A stretch of 64,000 nt of DNA, taken from the NCBI RefSeq assembly GCF_900460955.1, contig NZ_UFUW01000001.1, positions 1,982,738-2,046,737 on the forward strand, in the 5' to 3' direction. Made by a program: the position numbers and the translations under genes. This DNA is from Cardiobacterium valvarum (GTDB lineage Bacteria; Pseudomonadota; Gammaproteobacteria; Cardiobacteriales; Cardiobacteriaceae). Positions 57,901-64,000 of this stretch are shown here, one piece after another; position 1 is the first letter of the stretch, and the number at the start of each line of letters is the position of its first letter. The notes beneath the pieces are model-generated. The model was not told the DNA's origin and searched no databases. It saw nothing but the letters and a program-made list of their open reading frames with translations.

Positions 57901-58520
57901 TCGTAGTCGTCCGCATTCATGAAGCAGGCGAGGTTGGTCGCAACCGCTGCGAGGCCGAGTTTGCCCGCCAGCGTCTGACAGAGTTCTTCGTATTCCGCCT
58001 CGCCCGCTTCGCCATGGCGGGCGATTTGCAGGTAGTAACGGCCAGGGAAGATGTGCTGCCAGTGTGCGGCGCGGGCTTCGGCAGCGGCGAGATCGTTGCG
58101 GCGCAGGAAGCGGGCGAGGTCGCCGGAAAGGCCGCCGGAAAGCGCGATGAGGCCGCTGCATTGTCCGGCGGTGAGGCGGTCGATGTGCACGGCGATGCCC
58201 TGCGCGTCCTGGTCGTATTGGTAGGCGGCGCTGACGAGTTCGCAAAGGTGGATGAAGCCCGCGTGATCCTGTGCGAGAAGGACGAGCTGGTTGTCGCTGC
58301 CGTCGGCATCCCGAATGGTGAGGTCGCAGCCGATGACGGGCTTGATGCCCGCCGCCCGCGCTTTTTTGTAGAGTTTGAGCGCGCCGTAGAGGTTGTTGCG
58401 GTCGGTGAGCGCGACGGCCTCCGCCCCCTGCGCTTTGGCGAAAGCGACGATGTCTTCGATGCGCAGGATGCTGTCGGTGAGGGAATATTCGCTGTGGTTG
58501 TGCAGGGCGGTGTAGGTCAT
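54996..58520 (-). CDS. dnaE: DNA polymerase III alpha subunit
   Basis: 1174-aa replicative polymerase (E. coli 1160 aa). N-terminal PHP domain (YTALHNHSEYSLTDSI, VALTDRNNLYGALKLY), C-family palm with the catalytic aspartates in MPDFDVDFCMERR and GLVKFDFLGLRTL, the fingers region (GKHAGGVVIAP), and the C-terminal OB fold (IEVLLTGVVIEARHM). The PHP metal site looks intact at the first His pair. It is alone on its transcript. Confidence 0.98.
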   Translation of the reverse strand: MTYTALHNHSEYSLTDSILRIEDIVAFAKAQGAEAVALTDRNNLYGALKLYKKARAAGIKPVIGCDLTIRDADGSDNQLVLLAQDHAGFIHLCELVSAAYQYDQDAQGIAVHIDRLTAGQCSGLIALSGGLSGDLARFLRRNDLAAAEARAAHWQHIFPGRYYLQIARHGEAGEAEYEELCQTLAGKLGLAAVATNLACFMNADDYDNHDIRVCISGGWQRSDAKRPHDYNRRNHLSTNEEMAERFHDAPELLANSNAIATRCNLELTLGKNYLPDFPLPQGVAIETHLIEQAKSGLEARLATLFPDPATRAEKRPPYDARLDIELGVINQMGFPGYFLIVADFIQWAKDQHIPVGPGRGSGAGSLVAYALKITDLDPLAYDLFFERFLNPERVSMPDFDVDFCMERRDEVIEYVSKKYGGERVSQIATHGTMAAKAVLRDVGRVLGIPYPTVDRLVATVPPVLGVTLPDALGQSAKSKDKPELRSDAMQDIYNTDEDMREIIDISLALEGLTRNVGKHAGGVVIAPTKLTDFSALYSESAGAAIATQFDKDDIEAVGLVKFDFLGLRTLTVIDWALDHINRRRAREGEPPLDISTLPLDDPATYKLLQSTHTTAVFQLESSGMKELIRKLKPDTFEDIIALVALFRPGPLGSGMVDDFINRKHGLAEVEYPHPDLESILKTTYGVMVYQEQVMQVAQKLANYSLGEADNLRRAMGKKKAEEMARNKNIFVSRAVERGVPEKQATDIFDLMAKFAEYGFNKSHSAAYALLSYQTAWLKTHYPAELMAAVLTSEIEKIDKIVRFTNEARDMGLTVIPPCINRSQYAFTVSDKGEIIYGLGGVKGVGEAAIHILLEEREKHGDYTSLEDLCRRLDLKKLNRKTLETLICAGAFDNIEPNRGALFAAVEQAIRLAEQHHRNRDQGQGDMFGLFGSDDTPPGLILNPAERWELRDTLTAEKQTLGLYLSAHPIDEARETLLQISRGKTIAALQENMENWQRPTRRGDAIEVLLTGVVIEARHMTSKKNGSPMAFITLDDRSARQEIGVFGEAAEKYRELCKADNILIIRGKADYNPYKEEWRINADAIYDYYEARYSLLQKLDIHLNAADVNRDIWQQLKTALDPLAGKQGVRISITLHADDIHAKGSLHLPAHYRIGHEQMQHLNTLLNHPPMQRHY

Positions 58521-58546
58521 GGTGGCGGAGTCTCGGTTAGCAGGTG

Positions 58547-59050
58547 TCAGTTATCGTCATCGCCGCTCAGGCAGCGCACGAATTCGGCAAAATTGGCGGC
58601 GATCCGGGTGATGGTCATGCTGTCGTGATAGATGTTCACCACGGGCGGTTCAACATCCGCAGGGAGGTTGCGGTAATCCAGCGCGAACAGTCCATGTCCG
58701 CTGTCTTCTTCGGCGAAGTAAATGCCGATAGGGGGATAACCCCAGTTGTCCGGATCTTCCCAAAAGCGGCTGCCGCAGGCGCCACACAGGGTGGAATCGC
58801 CGTCGAAACCGATACCGCTGATGCCACGCACCAGCAGCTCACTCTCGCCGCCGTCTTCTTCGGGGTAGCGGTAGATATAGCGGTTCAAACTGCCACCGTT
58901 GTGCAGTGTCATGAGGGCGATGTAGCTGGCAGGCAGACGATAGCCGAGTGCCGCTTCCACCTGCGCGACCCTTTCGGGGGTCACCGCCTGTGCACTGTGG
59001 AAGCTTTCGTCATAGTCGGCAAACAGGCCGTTGATGATGTCTGTAAACAT
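58547..59050 (-). CDS. SMI1/KNR4 (SUKH) family protein
   Basis: 167-aa protein beginning MFTDIINGLFADYDES. The SUKH pattern is present: ERVAQVEAALGYRLPASYIALMTLHNGG (residues about 27-54) and later GSRFWEDPDNWGYPPIGIYFAEEDSGHGLF (about 95-124). SUKH proteins are frequent immunity proteins against contact-dependent or polymorphic toxins but also occur alone. No toxin gene is next to it here. Cys pair in LCGACGS is unusual. The frame is open 117 nt upstream, which I exclude. Confidence 0.88.
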   Translation of the reverse strand: MFTDIINGLFADYDESFHSAQAVTPERVAQVEAALGYRLPASYIALMTLHNGGSLNRYIYRYPEEDGGESELLVRGISGIGFDGDSTLCGACGSRFWEDPDNWGYPPIGIYFAEEDSGHGLFALDYRNLPADVEPPVVNIYHDSMTITRIAANFAEFVRCLSGDDDN

Positions 59051-59093
59051 GATGGGTTCTTTAACTGGATTGTGGACGGCAACAAAGCGCGAA

Positions 59094-59113
59094 GTTATCC
59101 CGCTTGGCGACCG
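59094..59113. repeat. Partial dispersed unit upstream of the SUKH gene
   Basis: TTATCCCGCTTGGCGACCG, same orientation as the leuC-lysA array and identical to the end of its last unit. Confidence 0.6.
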
Positions 59114-59243
59114 TCGCCATCGGAAAATGAAGGCCGGCATGATACGCGTCCGGGGCGCGGCCTGCACGGGGTGGGCACAGTGTTACACTGAGCATCCCAA
59201 AATTACCACCTATCTATTAGAGGACTACCTGAGGACTACTTAT

Positions 59244-59501
59244 ATGAACGAAAAACAGATCCGTATCTTGGCTACCGTCGCCACCATCGCTTCCATCTGT
59301 ATGTACACTTCCTATATCTTTCAAATTCAAGCCAACCTGGCCGGACACAAGGGCAACCCAATCCAGCCGCTCTGCGCCGCCATTAACTGCACCCTGTGGG
59401 TGGTGTACGGCCTTTGCAAAAAACAACGCGACTGGCCGATCGCCATTGCCAACTCGCCGGGCGTAGTATTGGGGCTCATCACCTGCATCACCAGTCTGTA
59501 A
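59244..59501 (+). CDS. SemiSWEET-type sugar transporter
   Basis: 85-aa membrane protein with three helices: LATVATIASICMYTSYIF, IQPLCAAINCTLWVVYGL and IAIANSPGVVLGLITCITSL. The three-helix unit with a PQ-loop-like proline in the first helix region and the Asn pair (INCTLWVVYG, ANSPGVVLG) fits bacterial SemiSWEETs, which dimerise to move sugars. GAGGACTAC lies just before the ATG in two tandem copies. It lies between the SUKH gene and the CRISPR array. Confidence 0.85.
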   Translation: MNEKQIRILATVATIASICMYTSYIFQIQANLAGHKGNPIQPLCAAINCTLWVVYGLCKKQRDWPIAIANSPGVVLGLITCITSL

Positions 59502-59700
59502 CCCCCGCAGCGACAACAACAAGACCGTCGGGCGGGACATGGCGCATTGACGCCGCCGACAAGAGGCGTAGCATAGGCGCGTCGGCAGAAGATAAAAAAT
59601 ACGGCAGGGGTGAAAAAATGAGACAGCTTTGGCGACAAGAAAAAAATTGGAAAGCTGCTTTGCAGAGAATTGATAAGAAAAGAAAATCCAGCACCCCGCT
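59502..59700 (+). other. Likely CRISPR leader region
   Basis: Non-coding 199 bp between SemiSWEET and the first repeat. It becomes A-rich close to the array (59600-59700), as leaders often do. A 33-codon frame (ATG at 59619) runs into the first repeat and is not credible. The degenerate repeat at the other end of the array supports this side as the leader. Confidence 0.5.
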
Positions 59701-60226
59701 GTTTAAAAACAGACCCTGATTCAAAGGGATTAAGACGCCCGCCGGCACGCTCTATAAGCTGCTCAATGGGTTTAAAAACAGACCCTGATTCAAAGGGATT
59801 AAGACGACAAAAAGGTTTTCTAATATCATAATTTCACCGGTTTAAAAACAGACCCTGATTCAAAGGGATTAAGACCGATTAAGCGGTCATTACGGCGACA
59901 GTTTTACGAGTTTAAAAACAGACCCTGATTCAAAGGGATTAAGACTATCGATGTCCGCCGGGTTGTAGGGGGTAAAGGTGTTTAAAAACAGACCCTGATT
60001 CAAAGGGATTAAGACTGTATTTCCAGTCATGAATTGGATAATAATTAAGTTTAAAAACAGACCCTGATTCAAAGGGATTAAGACTCTAGAACTTGCTTCA
60101 TGTCACTCTCCGTTTTCGCATTTAAAAACAGACCCTGATTCAAAGGGATTAAGACGAACCATTCGCCGGTAGTCATTTTTCATCTCCATTTAAAAACAGA
60201 CCCTGATGCAAAGGGATAATTCAGAC
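59701..60226 (+). CRISPR. CRISPR array: 8 repeats of 36 bp, 7 spacers of 32-35 bp
   Basis: Repeats start GTTTAAAAACAGACCC and end AAAGGGATTAAGAC, with an internal CCCT / AGGG stem. They begin at 59701, 59770, 59840, 59910, 59980, 60049, 60120 and 60188. The first six are identical, the seventh has A in place of the first G, and the eighth has a T-to-G change and a disrupted 3' end, marking the old, trailer end. Spacers occupy 59737-59769, 59806-59839, 59876-59909, 59946-59979, 60016-60048, 60085-60119 and 60156-60187. No cas gene lies in the window, so I cannot type the system; the repeat is not of the common I-C, I-F or II-C kinds that I know. Confidence 0.97.
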
Positions 60227-60249
60227 ACAGCGTAAGCTGTGTCTTTTTT
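60224..60249 (+). terminator. Terminator directly at the end of the CRISPR array
   Basis: Stem GACACAGC / GCTGTGTC, loop GTAA, T6 tail. Its first bases overlap the end of the degenerate last repeat. It would terminate a rightward pre-crRNA. Confidence 0.85.
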
Positions 60250-60682
60250 GTTTGGCGGTGGGGCATTTGTATCGAGCCATCGGTATGGATAGGCATCAGC
60301 CGTCAAGCGGCGTCATTACTGGCCTCGTCAAGCGACGTCATTACTGGCCTCGCCAAGCGGGATAACGCGGCGGTTTTGATGTCGGTCAAGCGGGGCTGAT
60401 GCGGTGTTTGCCGTGTGGCTGTGGCAAGACGTTAGGTTGGCGCGCTTTTTCTGTGGATTCTCCCCTTCCTTTCTGCAATTCTTTGTGGCTATAATGTGCA
60501 TATAGTGTTGCAATGTGTTGATAACAACCAATCGTATCCACACTTTTCACCGCTACCGTTTGTCTTGCAGGCGGTCATCCCCCTTCCTTTCAGATGCCTT
60601 GCATGAAGTGGGCCTGCCGCCACTTTTTGTCCGGGCAATCCTGAAAGTTTGGGTTATCCCCACAACTTTTTTGGAGCTAATG
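60250..60682. other. Region between CRISPR terminator and phnD
   Basis: No gene is supported. It holds the repeats at 60299-60370. A -10-like TATAAT occurs in GGCTATAATGTGC near 60490-60500, without a good -35. I looked for a PhoB box upstream of phnD: TTGTCTT and GGTCAT near 60560-60577 are there but with the wrong spacing. Confidence 0.5.
60299..60370. repeat. Three dispersed 25-bp units in tandem
   Basis: Units GTCAAGCGGCGTCATTACTG, GTCAAGCGACGTCATTACTG and GCCAAGCGGGATAAC, joined by GCCTC at an exact 25-bp period. A further half unit (GGTCAAGCGGGG) lies at about 60383. Confidence 0.8.
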
Positions 60683-61699
60683 ATGCAATTCCATGCCAAG
60701 CAAAATGTGCTGCCCATGTTTCGTCTCAGCCTGTTAGCGACCGCAGGGCTGGCTTTTTCCAGCGCCGCGCTGGCAGAAGAAGACGCCTGTCCGCACCGTG
60801 GCGATCTCGATGCGATTTATTGCGATGCCGACAAGGATATGGTCGCCGACCCGCCGTCTGATCCGAAGAAATTCCGCGATCCGAAGACGCTGATTTTTGC
60901 TTTCACGCCGGTGGAGGATCCGACTGTTTATGAAAAGCTCTTCCAGCCGTTCATGGGTCATTTGTCGCAATGCGTGGGACGCAAGACGGTGTTCTTCGCC
61001 GTGCAGTCAAATTCGGCAGAAATTGAGGCGATGCGTTCCGGCCGTCTGCACATCGCTGCATTTTCAACGGGCCCGACCAATTTCGCGGTCAATATCGCGG
61101 GTGCCGTGCCGTTTGCCATCCGTGGTACGGAAAACGGCCCGGAAGGCGCTGCCATCAAGATGATTGTGCGCAAAGACAGCCCTTACAAAGAGCTGGCCGA
61201 CCTGAAAGGCAAGCGCATCGCGCACACTTCACCGTCTTCCAACACCGGCAATCTTGCGCCGCGCGCCCTGTTTTCAGAACTCGGCCTCACGCCGGACAAG
61301 GATTACAAGGTGGTCTATTCCGGCAAACACGACCAGTCCATTCTCGGCGTGAAGTCAGGCGACTATGACGCTGCCCCGGTCGCGAGCGACGTGCTGCAAC
61401 ACATGACGGAACGCGGCGTGGTCAGTGCCGATGATTTCAATGTCCTCTACACCAGCGAGCTCTTCCCGACCGATGCCTATGCTTATGCGCACGATCTGGA
61501 TCCGAAACTGGTGGAAAAGATCAAAGAGTGTTTCTTTGAGTACCGCATTCCGCCGGAAATGGCGAAAGGCTTGGGTGGCGACCGCTTCCTCCCCGCCAAT
61601 TATCAGAAAGACTGGGAACTGGTGCGCAAGGTTGCCATTGCCGCCGGGCAGAGCCTGAACCGCAGTGGCTATGAAGCCGAAAACGCCAAGAAGAAATAA
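60683..61699 (+). CDS. phnD: Phosphonate ABC transporter, substrate-binding protein
   Basis: 338-aa periplasmic binding protein. A signal sequence (LPMFRLSLLATAGLAFSSAALA) precedes the PhnD domain: LIFAFTPVEDPTVYEKLFQPF, AIKMIVRKDSPYKELADLKG, IAHTSPSSNTGNLAPRALF and KVVYSGKHDQSILGVKSGDYDA (residues about 210-231). No lipobox is seen, so it should be soluble. GGAG stands 6 nt before the ATG at 60683; an ATG 3 nt earlier is possible. It leads the phnD-C-E-E' operon for uptake of phosphonates or related phosphorus compounds. Confidence 0.92.
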   Translation: MQFHAKQNVLPMFRLSLLATAGLAFSSAALAEEDACPHRGDLDAIYCDADKDMVADPPSDPKKFRDPKTLIFAFTPVEDPTVYEKLFQPFMGHLSQCVGRKTVFFAVQSNSAEIEAMRSGRLHIAAFSTGPTNFAVNIAGAVPFAIRGTENGPEGAAIKMIVRKDSPYKELADLKGKRIAHTSPSSNTGNLAPRALFSELGLTPDKDYKVVYSGKHDQSILGVKSGDYDAAPVASDVLQHMTERGVVSADDFNVLYTSELFPTDAYAYAHDLDPKLVEKIKECFFEYRIPPEMAKGLGGDRFLPANYQKDWELVRKVAIAAGQSLNRSGYEAENAKKK

Positions 61700-61738
61700 G
61701 CCTTAAACGGACGGGATTATGAATAAACGGGTAGAACT

Positions 61739-62497
61739 ATGAGCACCGTGTTGCAAATCAGCGGCCTGACCAAGGCCTACAAGCCCGGTGCGCCGGTACT
61801 GAAAGGCATCGACCTGACGTTTGCGGGCAGCGGCCTGACGGCGATTATCGGCCCTTCCGGGACGGGAAAATCGACGCTGATCCGCATCATCAACCGCCTG
61901 ATCGAACCCAGCGACGGCTCGATTCTCTTTAAAGGGGAAGAGCTTTCCCATATAAGAGGGCGCGCGCTGCGCGAAGCACGGCGGCGCATCGGCATGGTCT
62001 TTCAGGAATATAACCTCGTTGAACGCCTGTCCGTCATGGAAAACCTGCTCACCGGCCGCTTGGGCTATGTATCGCCGCTCAACGCCTGGCTGCGCCGCTT
62101 CCCCGCTGAAGATATTGCCTACGCTTACCGCCTGCTCGACATTGTCGGGCTGGCGGCTTTTGCCAACCAGCGCGCCGACAGTCTCTCCGGCGGGCAACGG
62201 CAGCGCGTCGGCATCGCCCGCGCCCTGATGCAGCGTCCGGAAATCCTGCTCGCCGACGAGCCGACTTCCTCGCTTGACCCGAAAACTTCGGTGGAAATCA
62301 TGGAATTGCTGAAATCGCAGGGCATGGATAACCAGATTCCGGTGCTGGTCAACATTCACGATGTCAATTTGGCGCGCCGCTACGCCGACCGCATCGTCGG
62401 CATGACGGGCGGTAAAGTTGTCTTCGACGGCCCTCCCGCCGACCTGACCGATGCCGACCTGAACACGATTTACGGCGGCAAGGACTGGTTGCAATGA
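61739..62497 (+). CDS. phnC: Phosphonate ABC transporter, ATP-binding protein
   Basis: 252-aa ABC ATPase. Walker [12 protein letters not shown]-loop [12 protein letters not shown], signature [15 protein letters not shown], Walker [14 protein letters not shown] and H-loop VNIHDVNLA are all intact. It is 39 bp after phnD and overlaps phnE by 4 bp. Confidence 0.96.
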   Translation: MSTVLQISGLTKAYKPGAPVLKGIDLTFAGSGLTAIIGPSGTGKSTLIRIINRLIEPSDGSILFKGEELSHIRGRALREARRRIGMVFQEYNLVERLSVMENLLTGRLGYVSPLNAWLRRFPAEDIAYAYRLLDIVGLAAFANQRADSLSGGQRQRVGIARALMQRPEILLADEPTSSLDPKTSVEIMELLKSQGMDNQIPVLVNIHDVNLARRYADRIVGMTGGKVVFDGPPADLTDADLNTIYGGKDWLQ

Positions 62498-63306
62498 ACG
62501 CGCCAGCCAAACCCACATACGCACCGCCGCCTGCCGGCGTTCGCCCCTTCCATACCTCCTGGGGCGCGCGCCTGCTCGCGCTGGCACTTGCCATTTACGC
62601 CTTCTACGCGCTGGGACAGCTCGATTTCTCTGCCGAACGCTTTATTAAGGGTATCGACAACGGTGGCCGCTTCCTCGCGCGCATGTTCCCGCCCAACTTC
62701 AAAGACTGGCAGCAACTGCTCACCGGTCTGGTGGAAAGCCTGCAAATCGCGGTGCTGGCGACCTTCTTCGGCGTGCTGCTCTCCCTGCCTATCGCCATCC
62801 TCGGCGCGCGCAACCTGATGCCCGCCTGGGCGACTTGGCCGGCGCGTTTCGTCGTTACCTTCTGCCGCGCCTTCAACCCGGTCATCGTCGCCATCATCTT
62901 CATCAAGGCGGTTGGCTTCGGCCCGCTCGCCGGTATCCTTGCGCTGATCGTTGCCTCTGTTGGCTTTGTCGGCAAACTGTTCATGGAAACCATCGAAGAG
63001 ATTTCGATGAAGCAGATTGAAGCCGTGCGCGCAACCGGTGCACCCTTCATCTCCGTCGTCACCTACGGCGTGCTGCCGCAAGTGATGGCGCGCCTCGTCG
63101 GCTTCTGTACCTACCAGCTCGACGCGAACCTGCGCAACTCGACGATGGTCGGCATCGTCGGTGCCGGCGGTATCGGCGGCACCCTCTTCGCCGCCTTCCA
63201 GCGCTTCGAATACGATTTTGTCCTCGCCATATTGCTTACCATCATCGCGGTCGTCCTCCTCGGCGAACTGGCCGCCAACGCGGTAAAACGGATCTTCAAT
63301 GTCTGA
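62494..63306 (+). CDS. phnE: Phosphonate ABC transporter, permease
   Basis: 270-aa permease with about six membrane segments. PhnE features: [30 protein letters not shown] (about 67-96), [22 protein letters not shown], and the ABC-binding EAA-like loop [22 protein letters not shown] (about 175-196). [13 protein letters not shown] closes the domain. It overlaps phnC by 4 bp and the second permease by 8 bp. Confidence 0.95.
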   Translation: MNAPAKPTYAPPPAGVRPFHTSWGARLLALALAIYAFYALGQLDFSAERFIKGIDNGGRFLARMFPPNFKDWQQLLTGLVESLQIAVLATFFGVLLSLPIAILGARNLMPAWATWPARFVVTFCRAFNPVIVAIIFIKAVGFGPLAGILALIVASVGFVGKLFMETIEEISMKQIEAVRATGAPFISVVTYGVLPQVMARLVGFCTYQLDANLRNSTMVGIVGAGGIGGTLFAAFQRFEYDFVLAILLTIIAVVLLGELAANAVKRIFNV

Positions 63307-64000
63307 AATGAACACCCCCAACCTCGCGCTTGCCGAACGCCTGTGGCAGCGGCACACCCTCGGGCAAAAACTCGCCCGCACCGCCTTCTGGCTGGGCATC
63401 GGCATCGCCGTGCTGCTGTCTTTGCGTAACATCAACGTCATCTGGGAATTCCTCTGGGACGCGCCGGAACAAATGCTCGACATGGTGCGGCGCATGTTCC
63501 CGCCCGATTACGCCTACTACCGCGTCGCAGTGCATACGGCGCTGATGGAAACCTTCCACATCGCCACACTGGGCACCATCTTCGCCCTGATCGCCGCCCT
63601 GCCGCTCTCCATCCTGGCCGCGCACAACCTCACGCCCAACCGGGGACTGAACTTCCTTGCCAAAACGATGCTCGTCGCCAGCCGTTCCGTAAACTCACTC
63701 GTCTGGGCGCTGCTCTTCATCGCCGTCTTCGGCCCCGGCCCGCTGGCGGGTACCGCCGCCATTGCCTGCCGCTCCGTCGGCTTCGTCGGCAAACTGCTCG
63801 GTGAAGCGCTGGAAGAAGTGCCACGCGGTGCTATCGAAGCGCTGAAAGCAGCGGGCGCGACCCAAAGCAGCCAAATCCTTTACGGCTACTGGCCCGCCGT
63901 CAAACCCGCCTTCTGGTCCATCATGCTGCTGCGCTGGGACATCAACGTGCGCGAATCCTCGGTGCTTGGCCTGGTCGGCGCGGGCGGTATCGGCATGATC
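63299..64000 (+). CDS. phnE: Second phosphonate ABC permease, 3' end outside window
   Basis: 234 codons to the window end, no stop. It begins [19 protein letters not shown] and is homologous to the first permease: MFPPDYAYYRVAVHTALMET, VNSLVWALLFIAVFGPGPLAG, the EAA loop AIEALKAAGATQSSQILYGY and VLGLVGAGGIGMI. Two different PhnE proteins would form a heterodimer, as in other phnCDEE operons. The start overlaps the preceding gene by 8 bp. Confidence 0.93.
   Translation, partial: MSEMNTPNLALAERLWQRHTLGQKLARTAFWLGIGIAVLLSLRNINVIWEFLWDAPEQMLDMVRRMFPPDYAYYRVAVHTALMETFHIATLGTIFALIAALPLSILAAHNLTPNRGLNFLAKTMLVASRSVNSLVWALLFIAVFGPGPLAGTAAIACRSVGFVGKLLGEALEEVPRGAIEALKAAGATQSSQILYGYWPAVKPAFWSIMLLRWDINVRESSVLGLVGAGGIGMI

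Noticed and set aside
59876-59909. CRISPR spacer 3 resembling the dispersed 25-bp repeat (AAGCGGTCATTACGG)
   Set aside because: The match covers about 14 bases with a 2-base gap and could be chance; no self-targeting claim is justified.
60555-60580. PhoB box before phnD
   Set aside because: Two CTGTCAT-like heptamers are present but 12 instead of 11 bp apart and with several mismatches.

Overview
The window is a GC-rich gammaproteobacterial chromosome segment. The gene set (fimV beside truA, the rpsU-yqeY-dnaG-rpoD operon, ccoNOQP, leuCDB, lysA preceded by a small LptM-type lipoprotein, ppc, mnmA-hflD) together with a Neisseria-like small repeat suggests a host-associated Cardiobacteriaceae, such as Cardiobacterium. 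The taxonomic call is from memory of gene order and is an inference.

Layout. Positions 1 to about 12,960 are the Q-side half of a P2-like prophage. A leftward late operon encodes O, N, M, a small HTH protein, L, X, holin, endolysin, two spanins, a TraR/DksA zinc finger, R, S, V, a small unknown, W, J and I (cut by the window edge). Terminase P and portal Q are read rightward. To the right lie a terminator, a gene-poor control region with a symmetric cluster of short iterated motifs, and a copy of the 3' end of tRNA-Cys followed by a terminator, which looks like the attachment boundary. No integrase, repressor or replication gene lies on this side, so those genes must be left of the window or lost. 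Three copies of a 25-bp dyad lie in the prophage, and candidate -10 hexamers occur at the same distance from them, which suggests phage-specific activated late promoters.

Positions 13,450-27,340 (mostly minus strand) carry ppc, a fused deoC/ribokinase relic (plus strand), nnr, truA, a frameshifted fimV, leuB-leuD-leuC, lysA and the small lipoprotein. A tandem array of eight 25-bp units separates leuC from lysA. From 27,370 rightward come an esterase and the cbb3 oxidase operon ccoNOQP, then a Neisseria-like 108-bp repeat and a decayed IS256-type insertion sequence. Next are the macromolecular synthesis operon (minus strand), a DUF2069-like membrane protein, a YdjM-like hydrolase, an RseC-like protein and a purine permease. 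A second decayed copy of the same IS follows.

Positions 41,921-50,870 form an accessory block: a LysR regulator, two aldo/keto reductases, and a run of six genes that are mostly exported alpha/beta hydrolases plus a flavodoxin with a Tat-like signal. Both transcription units start behind near-duplicate promoter modules. The block is followed by mnmA-hflD, hemJ, an FmdE-like protein, a small unknown with an in-frame stop, dnaE, a SUKH/SMI1 protein, a SemiSWEET transporter, a CRISPR array (eight repeats, seven spacers, no cas genes in the window) and the phosphonate ABC transporter genes phnD-phnC-phnE-phnE', the last cut by the window end.

The 25-bp unit of the leuC-lysA array recurs in at least seven other intergenic gaps and looks like a dispersed repeat family of this genome.
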